64,000 nucleotides of DNA from Gari tellinella (taxonomy: Eukaryota; Mollusca; Bivalvia; Cardiida; Psammobiidae): contig OV277870.1 in the NCBI GenBank assembly GCA_922989275.2, positions 37,754,356 to 37,818,355 on the forward strand, read 5' to 3'. How positions within the stretch are numbered: position 1 is the first letter of the stretch; the number at the start of each line of letters is the position of its first letter. Below are positions 23,313 through 33,647 of this stretch, piece after piece. The position numbers were made by a program, and so were the translations under genes. The notes beneath the pieces were generated by a model. That model did not search any database, was not told the DNA's origin, and saw nothing but the letters and a program-made list of their open reading frames with translations.

Positions 23313-23386
23313 GCTTAAAGCAGGATGGAAGTAAAACAGAAAGCTCCTTTAGGAGCTTTCTGTTTTACTTCCATTCTGCTTTAAGC
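23313..23386. mobile_element. P1/T3-type hairpin core
   Basis: 35-nt arms (gcttaaagcaggatggaagt onward), 4-nt loop ttta, one mismatch. No termini recognised. Its arm combines T3-like and P1-like bases. Confidence 0.82.
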
Positions 23387-23864
23387 AGCCATATACCTTA
23401 AATATCAGTAGATATCTATTAAACTCTCATTCTTGTAAGCGATAGTGGAAGTCGGACATGACTGTTTTCAGAGCAGACTGAATCTGTCAAAAGCACACCT
23501 TTGAACTTGTTATCCAATTGGGAAAAGAAAAAAAATGGGATAAAAAATGAGAAAACTTTTTTTTTTTAAATTTAAAAATCTTTAATTCAAGGGAGACAAT
23601 TCAGATCAAGGAAAGAGATTCAGTCCACAGACAACACCACCAACAATGTGTTAAAATTGAAGTTTATTTGATTACAGACAAAACTCATATTGGTTGGACT
23701 TTTGATCTCATTTGATCAGCAATCAAATAACATTCTGTAGTTGACAGAGTTTTGGACACAGAGTGAGACATAAAGACTCATTGATGTTTGGTGATTCTGT
23801 AATCTTGTGAAAGTTGCTTGCATTCAACCCTTCTGTTATTAGTGCATATTGTTTAATCTTTATG

Positions 23865-23931
23865 AAAACAGTGAAGACCCTTATCAGACAGCCCCTGAAG
23901 AAGCTGTCTGATCAGCATCTGCATGTTTTCT
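23865..23931. repeat. HpA palindrome, imperfect
   Basis: aaaacagtgaagacccttat and tgatcagcatctgcatgttt arms around cccctgaagaag. Confidence 0.7.
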
Positions 23932-24025
23932 TTACAGGCTTTGTCTTGTCATGAGTCTTTGTTCTTTCCTGGGAAATGTTAAGATTTAATTGCTTTACAT
24001 AGGTTAGACTATTTAATGCCAAATA

Positions 24026-24233
24026 CAGTAAAACCTCTCTATAACGACCAGTAAAACGAAGGCTAATTGCTTGTACAAAAGACAGGTGACAGCTAAAAAC
24101 AAGGTGCCAGTAAAACAGAAAGCTCCTAAAGGAGCTTTCTGTTTTACTGTGACCTTGCTTTAAGCAGTCGCCACTTATGGTAAACACCTAATAATTAACA
24201 CAATTTAGTGGTTATAATAGAGAGGTTTTACTG
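24026..24233. mobile_element. P1 pogo-like MITE, unexpanded reference copy
   Basis: TA-CAGTAAAACCTCTCTATAAC to ttataatagagaggttttac-TG. Near-perfect palindrome, 208 bp. CAGTAAAAC occurs at 24026 and again at 24108, exactly 82 bp apart. Confidence 0.9.
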
Positions 24234-24449
24234 AATACTTCACCTGGTATTAAAACTGAGTATTGATATTGTTCATAACACTTGTATAGCTAATTGTAGT
24301 TGTGTTTAATATCAAAGATGTTTGTACTTTTCTGATACTCTCAGATGAAACAAAGGTCTCAAGGCTTGAAGGCCCCTTTGGTTAGGGTTCAGAGTTTAAA
24401 ACCATTTAAACTGATAACTGGCAATTCAGGGTGGATGGCACAAGATCTC

Positions 24450-24703
24450 TTAACCCATTTCCCATATCCTGTTTCTAATTTGAAGACAGCTAGGTGACCA
24501 CTTAAAGCAGGAAAAAAGTAAAGCAGAATGTACCTTAAGGCACATTCTGCTTTACTTTCAGCCTGCTTTAAACTACTATCTGCTAGAATATTGAAAATAG
24601 ATTTCTTGTGTGGCATATTCATCACATTCTGCTTTACTTTCAACCTGCTTTAAGTGGTCACCTGTTTTCAAAACTAGAAACAGGCTATGGGGTAATGGGT
24701 TAA
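24450..24703. mobile_element. Rearranged T3 MITE
   Basis: TTAACCCATTTCCCATATCC, hairpin, part of the right half, then an inverted copy of the left half ending ggggtaatgggTTAA. The right end has been replaced by an inverted left end. Confidence 0.82.
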
Positions 24704-25049
24704 CGACAATAGTAGATAAAGGAGACTAGTGAAGAAGTAGATATGATCAAGTTCATGGTTAAATAATGCATATATTCCATGCTAGCTAGGGAAGATTAAA
24801 GAGACTGGGCTGTCTAGATTGACTCACTCTTGCAGACAAATGCCTTGTGCATACTTCACTTTACAAATAACAATCATTTCCACCTAAACTGCTAGAAATT
24901 TGTCATTTTTATTGACGCAAGAGAAATTAGAATGCATTAAAGTTCCGATATTACTTCTACTCCAAAGGAAGCTAGTATCTGCTATGTTTAAGGTTGGTGG
25001 CTATAAAGTAGGATGAATTTAGTAAAGCAGAAAGCTTCTTTAGGATGAT

Positions 25050-25270
25050 TTAACCCATTACCCCATAGCCTGTTTCTATTACTAGAGATAAGTTACCACT
25101 TAAAGCAGGCGCATTCTGCTTTACTTTCAGCCTGCTTTAAGCTACCAGCTGCTAGAGTGTAGAAATTATTTCTGATGTTAATTATAAACACTCACAACTG
25201 TATAAATTGGAACTATTTTCTTCAGTGGAGAAATAAATTATAGGAGTAAAAAGGTGCATTTATGGGTTAA
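25050..25270 (+). mobile_element. T3 MITE, left hairpin arm shortened
   Basis: TTAACCCATTACCCCATAGC to gtgcatttatgggTTAA. Preceded by gtaaagcagaaagcttcttt of an older hairpin element. Confidence 0.85.
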
Positions 25271-25647
25271 AGACACTGCAGTGTTGCGGTTCACACAGCA
25301 CATTTTGATATGAAATAGCAAACAGTGTAGATTCTGATGATCATGAGAATTGCCACAAATGTCAAGATTTCTGCATATCTCATCAAGGGCTATAATATTT
25401 ATTGCTGCATGCTTATAAATGTCTACTTTTGTAGATGATGAGCATTAATTGGACAAGACTAAACTGGAAACTGAAATTGTCAGATTTTTGAAGTTTCAAG
25501 AAAGAAATTTAAGTGTTATAAAAGACACTTTTGTAGACAGATTATGAAGTTAATGATAACTGTTGTGTTCTAAGGAGCTAATAGTGGCTATGAAGCCAAT
25601 GTTGTATTGTAAAGGCTATAGGAATCACTGATGGATTTGTTTTCACT

Positions 25648-25730
25648 GGGTCAATAACGGCTTCACACTCTCTTGAGGATAAGATGTTATAATAACTGGT
25701 ATTACACGTCTTGATGGATCCCTTTTACAG
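25648..25730 (+). repeat. Direct duplication, left copy
   Basis: gggtcaataacggcttcaca to attacacgtcttgatggatc, repeated at 26003-26085 beyond an H1 element. Confidence 0.88.
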
Positions 25731-25818
25731 GGTAGCTGGACGTTACGATATAACTGAAATATGTGTACTGTTCAAAGCGACATAAAATCAAAACGAATCA
25801 AATTAAAAAATCCTTTTA

Positions 25819-26006
25819 CAGAGCTCCAGATAAGGGAGTATTTCAAAAACTAAAATTTTTATGTCTTCATTTAACCCTATGGTGTGACTACTCATTAGAA
25901 TCGTCTCTTTGAGATGATTCTATTGAGTAGTGACTCCATAGGATTTGGTTTTGACATAAAGGGGAAAATGCAGGACTTTGTTCAGTTAACTCCCTTTTCT
26001 GTGGGT
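25819..26006 (+). mobile_element. H1 hAT-like MITE
   Basis: cagagctccagataagggag start, palindrome cattagaatcgtctctttga, right part ttgttcagttaactcccttt. The right terminus runs into the duplicated segment. Confidence 0.8.
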
Positions 26007-26085
26007 CAATAATAGTTTCACACACAGCCTTGAGGATGATTAGGTGTTATAATAACTGGTATTACACGTCTTGATGGATCATTCT
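26003..26085 (+). repeat. Direct duplication, right copy
   Basis: Same segment as 25648-25730 with a few substitutions and a short indel. Confidence 0.88.
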
Positions 26086-26214
26086 CTGAACAAACCACAA
26101 TCACAAAGACAATTTTCATTGTTCATCACAGAGTTACAATTACATTCAACACTCTGTTATTAAGATCATCTAATGAGGAAACATTGATCTTCATCCCACT
26201 AAAAACAAGCATGC

Positions 26215-26292
26215 AATGGCGAAATCAAAGTAATGCAGAAAGCTCCTACAAGGAGCTTTCTGCATTACTTTTGTTTCAGCATTGAGCTGCCA
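26215..26292. mobile_element. P2 hairpin core
   Basis: aaagtaatgcagaaagctcc and ggagctttctgcattacttt around a short loop. The outer arm parts are eroded. Confidence 0.8.
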
Positions 26293-26299
26293 CCTGGGT

Positions 26300-27045
26300 T
26301 TTATAGGGTAGAAACATCAGATTGAAAACTAGAAAAAGGCTATTGGGTAAAGGGTTAAACAGTAGACATATCTATTTGATTGGTCTTAAAATGAAGGAAT
26401 AATTGTATCATGACAAACAATGATCTGAGAGTGAAGATACCTTCCTTTTCGCTGCCTACATTCGCTGCCCGATGTAGGCATTAGCTTTGACAGGAAGTAG
26501 AATTGAATTCTGGGGAGTTGATGGATTGTTGGAGCTGGTTGGGAATATTTGACACCCGTTTATATGGCTTGCGGCAGGAATGATTTAGGTGACATGGGAA
26601 TGCAGCCATGTTATAATCATTGGCCTTCTCCGGAGGGGCACTGGGGAGTTCAGTGATTTCTTGACAAATGTCCGGAATTGTTTGACAGACTTGAAATGTA
26701 TCTGGTAAGCAATTGATAAGTCTGTGTCACATATATAACTGTCAAAAACGCAAATGAAAAAATAACTCGGAAAATTAGTTTGGGTTCCGGCTAAGTCTGT
26801 TGAATTGCTAGGTATCTGTTTATGATGGTAGTAACCGTTGTTATTTGTGGGGAAAATATGTGTAATTCTGTAGGGGGCGCATTGTCCAGGGAATTGCTTT
26901 TTTCGGCATTGATGTATGATAGGGTATTTATAGCGGGATGGATTTGTGAGCAAGATTGTCATAGAAAATGGCTCTTCTTATATGGTTCTGCAAAAATGAT
27001 ACAGGAGAAATTGTAAGATACTTTTCAAAAGTAGATACATATTAT
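26300..27045. other. Unique intronic DNA
   Basis: No repeat family recognised except a remnant T3 end (aggctattgggtaaagggTTAA) near 26337-26358. A minus-strand open frame at 26585-26962 looks like chance. Confidence 0.5.
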
Positions 27046-27049
27046 CATG

Positions 27050-27200
27050 CAGGGCTCCAGAAAAGGGGAGCAATTTTCAACAAGGAAAATCTTTATGTCT
27101 GCACCATACCCTATTAGAATTGTCTCCAAGAGATGATTCTAATTAGTAATTATTTAATCACACCATAGGGTTTAGTGCAGATGTGAAGGAGGAAAAGTAG
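27050..27200 (+). mobile_element. H1 hAT-like MITE, 3' truncated
   Basis: CAGGGCTCCAGAAAAG start, then aaatctttatgtctgcacca and a degraded palindrome (tagaattgtctccaagagat). The right terminus is lost. Confidence 0.7.
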
Positions 27201-27304
27201 CAAGTTTGATATTATACACTAACCGTTGCGTATTACCCTTGTTGTAACCATTGTAATGTAGGACAAAAGTAATGCTTTTTGCTCTGCAAGAAACTGACAC
27301 CTTT

Positions 27305-27430
27305 TATCCCCTTCCACCCACAGCTTGTTTTAATATTGAAGGCAAATGATTGCTAAAAGCAGGCTGAAAGTAAAGCAGAATGCGCAAAAAAACCCTGTCT
27401 TTAAAACTAGAAATAGGACATGGGTCAAAT
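27305..27430 (+). mobile_element. Degraded T3 MITE
   Basis: agcttgttttaatattgaag and gctaaaagcaggctgaaagt, then directly the inverted left half (aaaactagaaataggaca). Confidence 0.6.
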
Positions 27431-27449
27431 GAGGAATACATTTGTGCTG

Positions 27450-27634
27450 CAGAGCCCCAGATAAAGGGAGTATTTGAAAAACTAAAATCTTTATTTCTGC
27501 ATTAAACCCTATGGTGTTACTATGTCCATTAGAATCGTCTCTTTGAGACAATTCTAACAAGTAGTAACACCATAGGATTTGGTTCATACGTAAGTGAGAA
27601 AATGTTGGATTTGTTCAGTTTACTCCCTCATATC
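27450..27634 (+). mobile_element. H1 hAT-like MITE
   Basis: cagagccccagataaaggga start, palindrome with tagaatcgtctctttgagac, and the ttgttcagtttactccctc right part. Confidence 0.8.
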
Positions 27635-27755
27635 TTGACCCCTTGCTTATAAAGCATTTGAGTTGAGTCTGAGTTCGTTATCAAACATCTGACCAATCAA
27701 AATGCTTGAGAATGATTTAAGACTCAACTCAAACACTTTATAAGCATGGACCCTG
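27635..27755. mobile_element. H2 palindromic element 53 bp before the Eph exon
   Basis: 27-bp arms tgcttataaag..gagttgagtct (27644-27670) and complement (27720-27746) with two mismatches and a loop of about 49 nt. Right end gcatggaccctg resembles a CAGGG terminus. It abuts the H1 copy upstream. Confidence 0.75.
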
Positions 27756-27807
27756 GTACTGTTTTGTTATACACTGTGACTTATTCCTATTTTCTTTATA
27801 CTTTCAG

Positions 27808-28492
27808 TGGAATGAAGTGTCATCATATGTGAAGGAGATCACCTTAGAATACCCGCTCCGAGTGTATCATTCTTGCTATGTAAGTAGTACTGGTGTTAAC
27901 AATTGGCTCAGGACGCCTTTTATAGACGTGGGCGAAGCAAATAGTGTATATGTTGAAATGATCTTTAATATGAGAAAATGTGTAAAGCATCAGGATCCTA
28001 GTATTCTACAGCAGTGCCAACAGACGTTTAGTTTGTATTATTATGGGGCGGACAGAGACTTCGCCAACAGTGAAATGCCTTCTTGGGATTCCACAACATA
28101 TAGACTCGTTGATAAAATTCCAGCCCAATATTTGAGTGAAGCTGAAGGGGCGGTTATATTGAACACAGTCACAAAGTTTGTGTCCTTGCAGCCGGGTCTG
28201 CGAGGTGTGTATTTTGCATTCCAAGACACAGGGTCGTGTATCGCTCTTATGGCCATTAAAGTCTACAGCAAAGTGTGTGTGAATGTGACTAAAAGTTTAG
28301 CATTCTTTTCGGAAACACCAACTGGACGAAATCTTACGTCAACTGTTGAGACTGAAGGGACATGTGTACCGAACTCGTCGGAGAACGGATCACCGAAGTA
28401 CAGATGCATGAGTGATGGAACCTGGGATATTTTACTGGGAAAGTGTATGTGTCATAAGGGATTCGAAGGCTACGAGGACGAACAATGTTTAC
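27808..28492 (+). CDS. Eph: Eph receptor tyrosine kinase, internal exon: ephrin-binding domain and start of Cys-rich region
   Basis: Internal coding exon of 228 codons plus one base. The protein starts W-N-E-V-S-S-Y, matching the WEEVSG start of the ephrin-binding domain in other Eph receptors. Landmarks by exon residue: NNWLRT 31-36, YVEMIF 48-53, FSLYYY 74-79, AFQD 137-140, KVYSKVC 151-157. Four cysteines (23, 58, 70, 144) sit where the two family disulfides (23-144 and 58-70) are expected. Residues 157-228 hold C157, C186, C200, C213, C215 and C227 of the Cys-rich linker (SDGTWDILLGKCMC). Sequons at N159, N175, N189 and N193 suit an extracellular domain that binds ephrins on neighbouring cells. 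The acceptor is tactttcag and the donor is gtaagt; the exon ends in phase 1. There is no start codon: the upstream exons (signal peptide and the short preceding exon) are outside the window or not recognised. The Eph call is near certain; A versus B class cannot be assigned. Confidence 0.97.
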
Positions 28493-28572
28493 GTAAGTAC
28501 TAATTTACTTACAACTCAAAGGTACATCCCTCTTGTAAGTAGTGTAGATATGGCACCATGATTGTAAAGCGT

Positions 28573-29070
28573 TTAACCCATTACCCCTTAAAAATGCCTT
28601 TTTACGCCTCTATTTATTCCTCCACTGAAGAAAATAGTTCCAATTTATACAGCCAAGAATATGTATCAGATTAAATATTTTCTATATCCTTGCAGATGGT
28701 AGCTTAACTCTTTCCTCCCTGAAACTTTTAATGGACAATTCCAGTTTCCATTTTAGTTTAGTCCATTTCTGACTTTTAAGGGTTGTTTTTGTCAATGTTT
28801 GGCATTGTGACAAACAGTGAAGACCCTGATCAGAGGGCTCCTTTCGGAGCCCTCTGATCAGGGTATTCACTGTTTGCATAGGACAAGTGTACTATTAACA
28901 TGTACACTGTTTGAAAAGCACGCCTATAAGCGGGACTAGGGTTCAAAGAGTTAAAGCAGGCTGAAAGTAAAGCAGAATGTGCCTTAAGGCACATTCTGCT
29001 TTACTTTCAACCTGCTTTAAGTGGTCACCTGTTTTCAAAGCTAGAAATAGGCTAAGAGGTAATGGGTTAA
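28573..29070 (-). mobile_element. T3 MITE split by nested T1
   Basis: Outer TTAACCCATTACCCCTTAAA to gaggtaatgggTTAA. Without the T1 insertion and one TTAA it is 251 bp, full length. Hairpin loop gccTTAAggc. Confidence 0.93.
28704..28954 (+). mobile_element. T1 MITE nested in T3 at TTAA
   Basis: 251 bp, TTAACTCTTTCCTCCCTGAA to ctagggttcaaagagTTAA. HpA hairpin (caaacagtgaagaccctgat) with loop tttc. It interrupts gcTTAAagcaggctg of T3. Confidence 0.95.
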
Positions 29071-29114
29071 GTTCAGTCTGAGATCAATTCTGACTTTTCA
29101 TGTTAATCTGAGTG

Positions 29115-29181
29115 GCAAACAGTTTGGAGCCTGGTCAGACGCAGGGTTACCCGGCATCTGATCTGGCTCCAAACTGTTTGC
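29115..29181. repeat. HpG palindrome
   Basis: gcaaacagtttggagcctgg and tctggctccaaactgtttgc arms around gcagggttacccggc. Confidence 0.83.
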
Positions 29182-29594
29182 AATTGGAAATGATAGTTTT
29201 AGCGTAAACGCGTTTATTTGGGAAAGAATAATGTTTTCTCCACTGTATCTGACTATCTGTAGCCCTGATGGCTGCATGTATTTCAAATGATTTAAGTTGT
29301 AATATGTCTCACTTGCATTGACCATAACAGACAAGAAACATGGGAATCACTGGACCAATCATACAAGACATAGTTTAAATGTGTGTCTGTCTGCGTTTAT
29401 TGTCAGATTTTAATACATTTCAATCCCAGTGTGAGATCATTTAGGAAGACAAACAGACTCTTATATGATTGATGGTTTTAGAGTTAACCCCCTTGTTTGA
29501 CACACGGAATATGTATCATAGTTGGCAACGAGTAAACATAGGAAAAATAGGGCATTGTTTTAGACTTTTTGACAGGTGAATCTTCTTAATTTAT

Positions 29595-29672
29595 GACAAG
29601 TGTAGCTTAATGCAGCACGTTAGTAATGCAAAAAGCTGGCATAACTTTTGCCATGCGTTAAGCATCCTGCCT
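29595..29672. repeat. Eroded P2 core
   Basis: gacaagtgtagcttaatgca and acttttgccatgcgttaagc with the centre lost. Confidence 0.6.
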
Positions 29673-29673
29673 C

Positions 29674-29914
29674 TTAACCCTTTACCCCATAGCTTGTTTC
29701 CAGTTTTGAATACAGGTTGCCACTTAAAGCAGGTTGAAAGTAAAGCAGAATGTGCCTTATGGCACATTCTGCTTTACTTTCAGCCTGCCTTAAGCTATCA
29801 TCTGCTGCAAGTAAGAAAGTTTCATTTTCATGACTGAATAAATTGGAACTGTTTTCTTCAGTGGATGAATAAATTAAATGTGCTAAAAGGCGCTTCTATG
29901 GTGGAAAGGGTTAA
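29674..29914 (+). mobile_element. T3 MITE
   Basis: TTAACCCTTTACCCCATAGC to gtggaaagggTTAA, with intact hairpin arms (cttaaagcaggttgaaagta). Confidence 0.9.
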
Positions 29915-30405
29915 GACCCTTGCTTCTTCATTATTGGTGACCATTCAAGACAGGTAAAACTGAGAATCTGAGAAAACACAAACTGTCATCTCTAATCTCT
30001 GGGATTTATTTCGACCACATTAAGTTTTATGAGGTAAAAAATTTGCAAGTGTAATAATTTTCTTGTGTAAAAATGTCGAAACAATTAACATCAGAGAAAA
30101 TGGGGAACTTCTTTAAGTGTTTTGGGAGGGTAATAAAATCGATTTGAATAAGGAATTTGTCCAAGGAACAATGGAAGACATTAGGACCACCATTATGGGA
30201 TATTTGATATTATTATAAGGCTTTCTTTTAAAGATAATACTCTCTCAGGGTATTTGAATGACTCAAATCGACAGACAGCGATTGGTGTGGAATAAAATTT
30301 GGATTTCTTAGTTGTAAACCCATGAAAACCCGATGGTATGGAAGAGAATTTAAATTGTGTTGCAGCTGATTAGCTTCCAGCCAGCAATTAAAACTAGATG
30401 GCAAA
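29915..30405. other. Unique intronic DNA
   Basis: No gene or repeat recognised. Confidence 0.5.
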
Positions 30406-30445
30406 TTAACCCTTACTCTGTGGCTAATAGCATACCCATCATTTT

Positions 30446-30510
30446 GTAAACAGTGTAGGCCAAGATCAGAGGGTTCCTAAAGGAACACTGATCATGGTCT
30501 GCACTTTTTG
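30446..30510. repeat. HpA palindrome, imperfect
   Basis: gtaaacagtgtaggccaaga and tgatcatggtctgcactttt arms. TTAACCCTTACTCTG begins 40 bp upstream (30406), so it may be the core of a further TTAA element. Confidence 0.75.
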
Positions 30511-30599
30511 TCATACTTTAAATTATAAATGAAAACAAAATCCCCAAAAGTTGAAGTAAACAAGTAATTTAACAGCAAAGGGATGAATCCATTTGAAGG

Positions 30600-30798
30600 C
30601 AGGGTTCCAGATAAGAGAATTAAAGTAAACTGAGAAAATCCAACATTTACCCACTCATTTTAGCACCAAATCCAATGGTGTAACTACTCATTAGAATCGT
30701 CTCTTTGAGACGATTCTAATGAGTAGTGACATCATAGGGTTTAAAGCAGAAATAAAGATTTTTTGTTTTCGAAATAATTCCCTTTATCTGGAGCCCTG
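30600..30798 (-). mobile_element. H1 hAT-like MITE with exact 8-bp target duplication
   Basis: CAGGGTTCCAGATAAG to tttatctggagccCTG, 199 bp, flanked on both sides by TTTGAAGG (30592-30599 and 30799-30806). Central perfect palindrome around cgtctctttgagacg. Confidence 0.93.
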
Positions 30799-31030
30799 TT
30801 TGAAGGTTCAGCATACTAAAGGTTGAGACCTGCTATTAGTGTCCCATAGCTCTAGTATTTTAAATACAGAAATATGTGTGTCTCCACCAAATCATATATT
30901 GTTACAACTCATCAGAATAATCTCTGCACTATAGGGTATAGTGGATCGAGACGGCTTGATTTGAAGAAATTTCTCTAATTTACCCCATTTTAACCTTAAC
31001 AATGCAAGGACTGAGTATATATTTCATCCT

Positions 31031-31094
31031 TAACAGTGTAGACCCTGATCAGAGGGCTCCATAAGGAGCCGTCTGATCAGGGTCTACACTGTTT
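31031..31094. repeat. HpA palindrome
   Basis: aacagtgtagaccctgatca arms, near-perfect, around ctccataaggag. Free-standing. Confidence 0.88.
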
Positions 31095-31241
31095 GCGGTA
31101 TCTTGGTTAAGTTAAGGACAACCTCTCAAATATATTAAACTTAATTAATTGCCCTTTACCTGACAATAGAAGAGTCCTTTAACATTGGGTATTGTCATGG
31201 TAACCTTTACTCTGTTAGTCATAACTTCAATGATATTTACC

Positions 31242-31313
31242 AACTGTCTGGAACCAGTTCCAGATCAGACACTGAGTAATTGGGATATCTGCATTGGATC
31301 CAAAGCATTTGCA
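31242..31313. repeat. Degraded HpG
   Basis: ccagttccagatcagacact and attggatccaaagcatttgc with many mismatches. Confidence 0.55.
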
Positions 31314-31391
31314 ATTAGCGCTGATGTTTCTTCATAATTTTATATAAATTTGACAACCACCTGTTGACTGCATTTTCAATTCATTGAACCC

Positions 31392-31645
31392 TTAACTCTT
31401 TCCTCCCTGAAACTCTAAATGGACAATCCCAGTTTCCCATTTTAGTCTAGTCGATTTCTGACTTTTATGGTTGTTTTTGGCAATGTTTGGCATTTTGGCA
31501 AACAGTGAAGACCCTGATCAGAGGGCTCCTAGGAGCCCTCTGATCAGTGTCTTCACTGTTTGCATAGAACAAAATTAATGTACTATTAACATGTACACTG
31601 TTTGAAAAGGACGCCTATATGCGGGACTAGGGTTTAAAGGGTTAA
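31392..31645 (+). mobile_element. T1 MITE
   Basis: TTAACTCTTTCCTCCCTGAA to gggtttaaagggTTAA, 254 bp. HpA with the loop reduced (ggctcctaggagcc). Confidence 0.93.
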
Positions 31646-31704
31646 TTTAGCACTGAGTATGATCTTCATTTATGAACAGTGAACCTATGATTAGTAGATG
31701 TATA

Positions 31705-31866
31705 CTATGAAAACAGTGTAGACCCAGATCAGGGTGCTACTAAATAGTACATTTTGCAATTTATTGGAGAAAATAACCCAGTCATAAATGGGCTAGACTT
31801 AATTGGAAACTGGAATTGCCCATTTGACATATCAGGGGGGAATAAGTTACGGCAGTCAAAGGGTTA
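31705..31866 (-). repeat. Degraded T1-like element
   Basis: aaaacagtgtagacccagat then ggaaactggaattgcccatt and cagtcaaagggttag. The right hairpin arm is lost. Confidence 0.55.
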
Positions 31867-32154
31867 GATTTTATGGTATAATAAAATTTTGGAAAAAAGG
31901 GGGATTCAATACAAGAAGATACATTTTCATCAATTTTGGTTTTTCAGTTTGAATTACTGTCAGTGTTTTAGAGTTAGTTTGAATGAGTACTTGCTAAAAA
32001 AAATGTCCCCGTGAACATTACAGATGCCAAGAGATTCAGTAGCGACGGAAATTTCCTCTTGATGAAGTAGGATTCGGACAGATTATTGAAATGTTCTCCG
32101 ATTTATGGTCTTGGTTTGCTTGCATTAGATGCTTTATTATGAATAATGGAAATA

Positions 32155-32310
32155 CAGTCAAATTCGTGTTAAGCGTTCATTTAAAAGAATGTGATTTAGC
32201 TGTCCGCAAGACAGGTGGCAGTTTATTGCAGGTCAAAAGTAAAGCAGAAAGCTCCTGTAGGAGCTTTCTGCTTTACTTTTGACCTGCATTAAGTATTGAC
32301 CCGTCTTTAG
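32155..32310 (+). mobile_element. P2 pogo-like MITE
   Basis: TA-CAGTCAAATTCGTGTTAAGC at the left, core 32209-32308 with arms gacaggtggcagtttattgc and loop tgta. The right terminus was not found. Confidence 0.8.
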
Positions 32311-32654
32311 AGTTATATTCACATCTTTAAAGAATAGCGGCTTAAAACGTGTTGCAAAAAGAATAAAATATGGCTTTACATGTTTTGTGTTAAAAAAAGA
32401 AATTGTTCAAATTAAAATCTGACAGTACCACAGCTAGCTCTGAGATATGTTAAGTTACATCATAATTTAAATTCTCCATTTTCATGCAAAAACAAGGCGT
32501 TGAATGCTTTTAATAAAGAACACTGACTCTCAGGATCTTTGCAGACAGCTGGGACCCGTAACAATTCATCAACAATAGTTCTTTAAGGCAACCAATTAGC
32601 CACACATGTTTATAGCAGCAATTCAAAATTAAGACATCATTTCAGTCTGTAATA

Positions 32655-32750
32655 CAGATGACAGCTTAATGCAGGATAAAAGTAAAGCGGAAAGTTCCTG
32701 TAGGAGTTTCTTAATTTACTTTTATCCCACATAAAGCAGTCACCTGTCTT
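32655..32750. mobile_element. P2 hairpin core, followed directly by T1
   Basis: acagatgacagcttaatgca to aaagcagtcacctgtctt, right arm damaged near the loop. Its last bases form the TTAA used by the T1 element. Confidence 0.8.
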
Positions 32751-32999
32751 TAACTCTTTCCTCCCTAAAACTTTAAATGGAAAATTCCAGTTTCTATTTT
32801 AGTCTAGTCCATTTCTGACTTGTATGGGTTGTTTTGTCAATGTTTGGCATTATGACAAACAGTGAAGACCCTGATCAGAGGGCTCCTTTCGGAGCCCTCT
32901 GATCTGGGTCTTCACTGTTTGCATAGGACAAGTGTACTATTCACATGTACACTGTTTGAGAAGCACGCCTATATGCGGGACTAGGGTTCAAAGGGTTAA
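32750..32999 (+). mobile_element. T1 MITE inserted at the edge of a P2 hairpin
   Basis: TTAACTCTTTCCTCCCTAAA to agggttcaaagggTTAA, 250 bp, HpA loop tttc. Confidence 0.94.
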
Positions 33000-33640
33000 A
33001 GAGATTAAAACTTCTTTTCTCAACCCAAGGAAGGAGCGAAATTCAAGCACTAGCTGATGGCATCAATTTTAAACATTTGGTTTAGTTCCAACATATAATT
33101 TTGTTTTAGCTCGAAAAGTGTTAGTGCCGGACCAGTCAAACTTTCAGTACAGAATGATGTATCAAGTCTAAAGCCCCAGTGTGGACTGATGGACAAAGCA
33201 GAGACCAGCGAAACATTTTAATTCCAAGGAAATCTTGTGTTTTGAAAAGTGACTGCTTTAACACAATTGAGTTTGACAGTATCTCTATCAAAGCGTTAAT
33301 CTTGCTAACAAGGGTATTCAGGTTTTGCGTTTTGCTTGTATCAGGTTCCATAGAAAACAAACTATGAGAAAACATGGATGAGAGACCTGCTTGAGAAAGA
33401 AAACAAATTTCCTATACAAACAAAAAAAATTGTTTCAATCTGTTAAAATGCTTTGGCTGTCTTGAAATTCATCACAATCATGTACAAGTCGCCAGTGATA
33501 TGCCGTTCTGTTCTTGCTGATACTAATCAGACTTTGGTGTTTAACTCTTTTCTCCACAGAAGCGCATGCTCAAATCACCTCTCTAAGTCACATTCTTCCA
33601 TGTAGTGCAACAAATGACTCCTCTGTTATTGGGTTGAATA
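33000..33640. other. Unique intronic DNA
   Basis: Short overlapping open frames on both strands at 33136-33375, none with recognisable features. Confidence 0.5.
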
Positions 33641-33647
33641 TAATTGG

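Larger units (their letters stand above)
1..27807 (+). other. Eph: Eph upstream intron (5' end outside window)
   Basis: All sequence upstream of the ephrin-binding exon. It ends in a pyrimidine-rich tract and tactttcag. The short exon that precedes this one in other Eph genes was not recognised here, so it may lie further upstream or have been missed because of its size. The content is mostly MITEs, one satellite-like array and AT-rich unique DNA. Confidence 0.85.

Noticed and set aside
26452..26480. 9-bp inverted repeat tgcctacat/atgtaggca
   Set aside because: Short stem expected by chance at this window size and not repeated elsewhere.
26585..26962. 125-codon minus-strand open frame
   Set aside because: No domain pattern; overlaps a plus-strand frame of similar quality; likely chance.
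28006..28256. Minus-strand open frames over the Eph exon
   Set aside because: Antisense shadows of the Eph coding frame.
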